Notes under the pieces: model-generated
Told to the model about the DNA's origin: nothing
What the model saw: only the letters and a program-made list of their open reading frames with translations
The model's database searches: none
Position numbers and translations under genes: made by a program
Part shown: positions 6,312 through 7,787 of the stretch, in pieces
How positions within the stretch are numbered: position 1 is the first letter of the stretch
Layout of the letters: each line of letters starts with the position of its first letter
DNA from: Treponema sp.
GTDB taxonomy: Bacteria; Spirochaetota; Spirochaetia; Treponematales; Breznakiellaceae
Reading direction: 5' to 3'
Assembly (NCBI GenBank): GCA_031288815.1
Contig: JAITQR010000234.1
Coordinates: forward strand, 1 to 7,787
DNA length: 7,787 nt

Positions 6312-6339
6312 TTGATTATCCTGATATCCATACTATAAC
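6312..6339 (+). promoter_or_regulatory. Predicted serine hydrolase promoter
   Basis: TTGATT (6312-6317), a 16-base spacer and TATAAC (6334-6339) precede the hydrolase gene, giving a leader of about 24 bases that contains the Shine-Dalgarno GGAGGG (6361-6366). It is divergent from the GH2 promoter, with 29 bases between the two -35 boxes. A regulator at the GH2 operator could therefore influence both, but no copy of that dyad lies in this promoter. Confidence 0.5.
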
Positions 6340-6369
6340 ATACAATAAAACCGTTGTTATGGAGGGCCT

Positions 6370-7242
6370 GTGAGTTTTAAAAGTTATCTTGACTATATTA
6401 ATACCCAGGGACTCAGGGTAAAGGGCATTGTGGTTCTGAAAAACGGCAAGACCCTTATGGAACACCATTGGGTTAAGGAGACGCCGGGAAACGTCTATTC
6501 GGTGAGCAAGAGCTTTACTTCCATCGCGGCGGGTATGGCAATCGGCGAAGGAAAGCTTTCCCTTAAAGACCGGGTGATCGACGCCTTTCCGGGAATTGTT
6601 GCCAATCCCGGTGAACGGCTTAAAAATTTAAGGCTGGGGCATCTTCTCTGTATGAGCCGGGGCTATGGGGAATTTTCCCGGCCCTTGACGGTAGAAGAAG
6701 CCCTTTCCCAGCCCTTGAGTTTCGATCCGGGCGCCCAATTTGTCTATGATAACGGCTCAACCTTTCTCGCTTCCGCCATGATAACCAGGGCTACGGGACA
6801 GAAAGTAAGGGATTATCTCTTGGATCGCCTCTTTAGACCCCTGGGTATACCGGATCCCTTCTGGCAGGAAAGTCTTGACGGTTATACCATAGGCGCCAGC
6901 GGGCTTGAGCTGACCGTTACCAGCCTGGCGTCGTTCGGCCAGTTTCTCCTGGGGCGGGGAATCTGGGAAGGGAACCGGCTGGTTTCCGAATCCTGGATAG
7001 ATACGGCTACCCGGACTCATATTGCCACGGGGGCTCAGATGCCGCCTGACAACAACCTTGGGTACGGTTATTGTTTTTGGACTACCCGTCACGGGGCATA
7101 CCGGGCCGACGGAAAACTGGGGCAGTTTGTGGTGGTCCTTCCCTGGCAAAATTCGGTGGCGGCAATTACTTCGGAGGAGGAAAATATGCATCCTATTCTG
7201 TACGCCCTCTGGGATCATATCCTGCCGGATCTTGAGTTATAA
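6370..7242 (+). CDS. Serine hydrolase of the class C beta-lactamase/esterase superfamily
   Basis: This 290-residue protein has the beta-lactamase-like transpeptidase fold signatures: SxxK as S44-V-S-K47 (nucleophile and base, in VYSVSKSFTS), YxN as Y126-D-N128, and FDPGAQFVYDNGS and LLDRLFRPLGIPDP, typical of this superfamily. The third motif (KTG or HxG) is not evident; the corresponding region reads ADGKLGQ (246-252). Family members include esterases, amidases and peptidases more often than true beta-lactamases. No signal peptide is present, so it is cytoplasmic, which argues against antibiotic resistance and cell-wall work and for ester or amide hydrolysis of imported compounds. The start is GTG with GGAGGG 3 bases before it; a second GGAG-free option was not found. 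It is divergent from GH2, suggesting it may remove a substituent from the same substrate; this link is inferred from position only. Confidence 0.87.
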   Translation: MSFKSYLDYINTQGLRVKGIVVLKNGKTLMEHHWVKETPGNVYSVSKSFTSIAAGMAIGEGKLSLKDRVIDAFPGIVANPGERLKNLRLGHLLCMSRGYGEFSRPLTVEEALSQPLSFDPGAQFVYDNGSTFLASAMITRATGQKVRDYLLDRLFRPLGIPDPFWQESLDGYTIGASGLELTVTSLASFGQFLLGRGIWEGNRLVSESWIDTATRTHIATGAQMPPDNNLGYGYCFWTTRHGAYRADGKLGQFVVVLPWQNSVAAITSEEENMHPILYALWDHILPDLEL

Positions 7243-7245
7243 TAC

Positions 7246-7291
7246 ATATTATTTGCACTAAAAACGGTCTTTTGGTACTGGCAAATAATAT
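7246..7291 (+). repeat. Long AT-rich hairpin after the serine hydrolase gene
   Basis: Perfect 11-base arms ATATTATTTGC (7246-7256) and GCAAATAATAT (7281-7291) flank a second stem, ACTAAAA (7257-7263) with TTTTGGT (7270-7276, one G-U), closed by a 6-base loop and with ACTG bulged. It starts three bases after the hydrolase stop codon. With little GC and only scattered T after it, it is a poor classical terminator, but it could stop or stabilise the transcript end, or serve as a widely spaced operator. Confidence 0.6.
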
Positions 7292-7445
7292 TTCCGGTTT
7301 GTTTTATTCAACGGATTTCTTGTTTCGAGTCTTTCCGAAATGGCAAAACAGAGAAAAATTTGCTGTTTAATGCTGTTTTATACTTTTTGTTGCGGTAAGC
7401 TGGATAAAATTCGATACGCCGAAAGAGCCCGATTTTAAAAATTGA

Positions 7446-7475
7446 TTGACAGGTAAAATTGCGGGGTGTTATAAT
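7446..7475 (+). promoter_or_regulatory. Near-consensus promoter of the solute-binding-protein gene
   Basis: Both boxes match the sigma-70 consensus perfectly: TTGACA (7446-7451) and TATAAT (7470-7475), with an 18-base spacer. The start would be near 7482, giving a leader of about 73 bases. GGGG (7463-7466) and CCCC (7479-7482) are placed symmetrically around the -10 box. Such a strong promoter suits an abundant transport protein that is likely held down by a repressor. Confidence 0.75.
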
Positions 7476-7489
7476 CAGCCCCTAACGGG

Positions 7490-7504
7490 TATTTGATACA
7501 AATA
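7490..7504. promoter_or_regulatory. Dyad just downstream of the predicted start point, possible operator
   Basis: TATTTG-ATA-CAAATA is a perfect 6+6 inverted repeat with a 3-base centre, beginning about 8 bases after the predicted transcription start. A repressor bound here could block early transcription. The same two half-sites occur in the hairpin at 7246-7291. Confidence 0.45.
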
Positions 7505-7554
7505 TTATGTAGCAATTACCGTATATTTCTGATTCGAGGTAAGGAGGATTTTCC

Positions 7555-7787
7555 ATGAAAAACGCGAAGTATCTGTTTATTTTCTCTCTGGTTCTTTTCC
7601 TGGCCGCGGGAAGTGTCTTTGCCGCCGGATCCGGGGAAGCTACCACTATCAACGATGCCGGAGAAGAGGTTCCGGTTGAAAAAGGCAAACTGGTGTACTG
7701 GTATCTCTTCGGCGGCAGCGATTCCACCTGGATGGAAAAGATTGTAGCGGCCTATAACGCCACCAATCCGGCAAAACAGGTCCAGCC
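7555..7787 (+). CDS. ABC transporter solute-binding protein, N-terminal part (runs off right edge)
   Basis: Only the first 77 codons are in the window. They encode a signal peptide (MKNAKYLF then a hydrophobic core FSLVLFLAAGSVFA, with an AxA-like cleavage site near residue 23 and no lipobox Cys), an acidic flexible start, and then LVYWYLFGGSDSTWMEKIVAAYNATNPAKQ. The last part, with a beta-strand followed by a helix and N-x-x-NP, is the usual opening of family 1 extracellular sugar-binding proteins. It would bind its ligand in the periplasm and deliver it to a permease, presumably encoded to the right. AAGGAGG lies 7 bases before the ATG. Context with GH2 and a sensor regulator supports an oligosaccharide or glycoside ligand, but the ligand cannot be read from this fragment. 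Confidence 0.85.
   Translation, partial: MKNAKYLFIFSLVLFLAAGSVFAAGSGEATTINDAGEEVPVEKGKLVYWYLFGGSDSTWMEKIVAAYNATNPAKQVQ

Larger units (their letters stand above)
7243..7554. other. 312-base intergenic regulatory region, no gene
   Basis: This AT-rich gap separates the serine hydrolase from the solute-binding-protein gene. It holds a long hairpin just after the hydrolase stop, an unstructured stretch with short near-repeats of TGCTGTTT (about 7360-7377), a near-consensus promoter, a dyad just after its start point, and the strong Shine-Dalgarno AAGGAGG (7541-7547). No convincing ORF or RNA gene was seen. Confidence 0.8.

Noticed and set aside
4354..6315. A 653-codon open frame on the plus strand opposite GH2
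   Set aside because: It is fully antisense to a gene with intact catalytic motifs, has no Shine-Dalgarno and no recognisable domain. Long antisense frames are common opposite GC-rich coding sequence.
6370..7242. Calling this gene an antibiotic-resistance beta-lactamase
   Set aside because: The superfamily is mostly esterases and peptidases, there is no signal peptide, the third motif is unclear and the neighbours are sugar-use genes.
7246..7291. Calling the long hairpin an intrinsic terminator outright
   Set aside because: The stem is AT-rich and is not followed by a proper T-run, so it was recorded as a repeat with possible termination or operator role.
7340..7438. Small ORF of 32 codons (Cys-rich) in the gap before the solute-binding protein
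   Set aside because: It has an ATG but no Shine-Dalgarno and no promoter placed for it, and such short frames are expected by chance in a 312-base gap.

Overview
The window looks like chromosomal DNA of a spirochaete, most likely a Treponema-type organism with moderate to high GC, perhaps from a gut community. This rests on the gene content, on the style of the CheR, CheB and sugar-binding proteins, and on signal-peptide character. It is recognition from memory and was not tested by a search. Spacing is generous, promoters are close to the sigma-70 consensus, and there are no rRNA or tRNA genes, no CRISPR array and no visible insertion sequence.

Layout. Positions 1-350 (minus) hold the N-terminal third of a CTP synthase gene (pyrG), which runs off the left edge. 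It is divergent from a two-gene chemotaxis adaptation operon, cheR (473-1294) and cheB (1305-2462). These are the receptor methyltransferase and the receptor methylesterase/glutamine deamidase, which together set receptor methylation. Next, on the minus strand, comes a compact toxin-antitoxin pair of the HI1419/HI1420 type: a RelE/HigB-like toxin (2901-3215) followed by an HTH antitoxin (2627-2914). The two genes overlap by 14 bases. Convergent transcription from cheB and this pair meets in a 164-base gap that holds a candidate bidirectional terminator.

The right half is a carbohydrate-utilisation locus. A cytoplasmic GH2 glycosidase (4423-6198, minus) is followed by an ArsR-type regulator with a large, aromatic-rich C-terminal domain (3358-4296, minus). 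Divergent from them is a cytoplasmic serine hydrolase of the class C beta-lactamase/esterase superfamily (6370-7242, plus). After a 312-base regulatory gap, the start of a secreted ABC-transporter solute-binding protein gene (7555 to the right edge, plus) appears. A coherent reading is a small sugar regulon: the binding protein captures an oligosaccharide or glycoside, the hydrolase may remove an ester decoration, GH2 cleaves the glycoside, and the regulator senses the product.

The most interesting signals are regulatory. (1) The GH2 promoter has a perfect 6+6 inverted repeat lying exactly between its -35 and -10 boxes, an obvious candidate operator. (2) In three of the genes (pyrG, cheR and the toxin) the -10 box lies only 6-8 bases upstream of the ATG and no usable Shine-Dalgarno is present, so leaderless mRNAs are predicted. 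The other genes have good Shine-Dalgarno sites. (3) The solute-binding-protein gap holds two inverted repeats that share the same TATTTG/CAAATA half-sites. (4) The antitoxin Shine-Dalgarno is written inside the toxin's acidic tail codons. I found no wholly new enzyme system. The least described item is the GH2/ArsR-sensor/serine-hydrolase locus and its operators.
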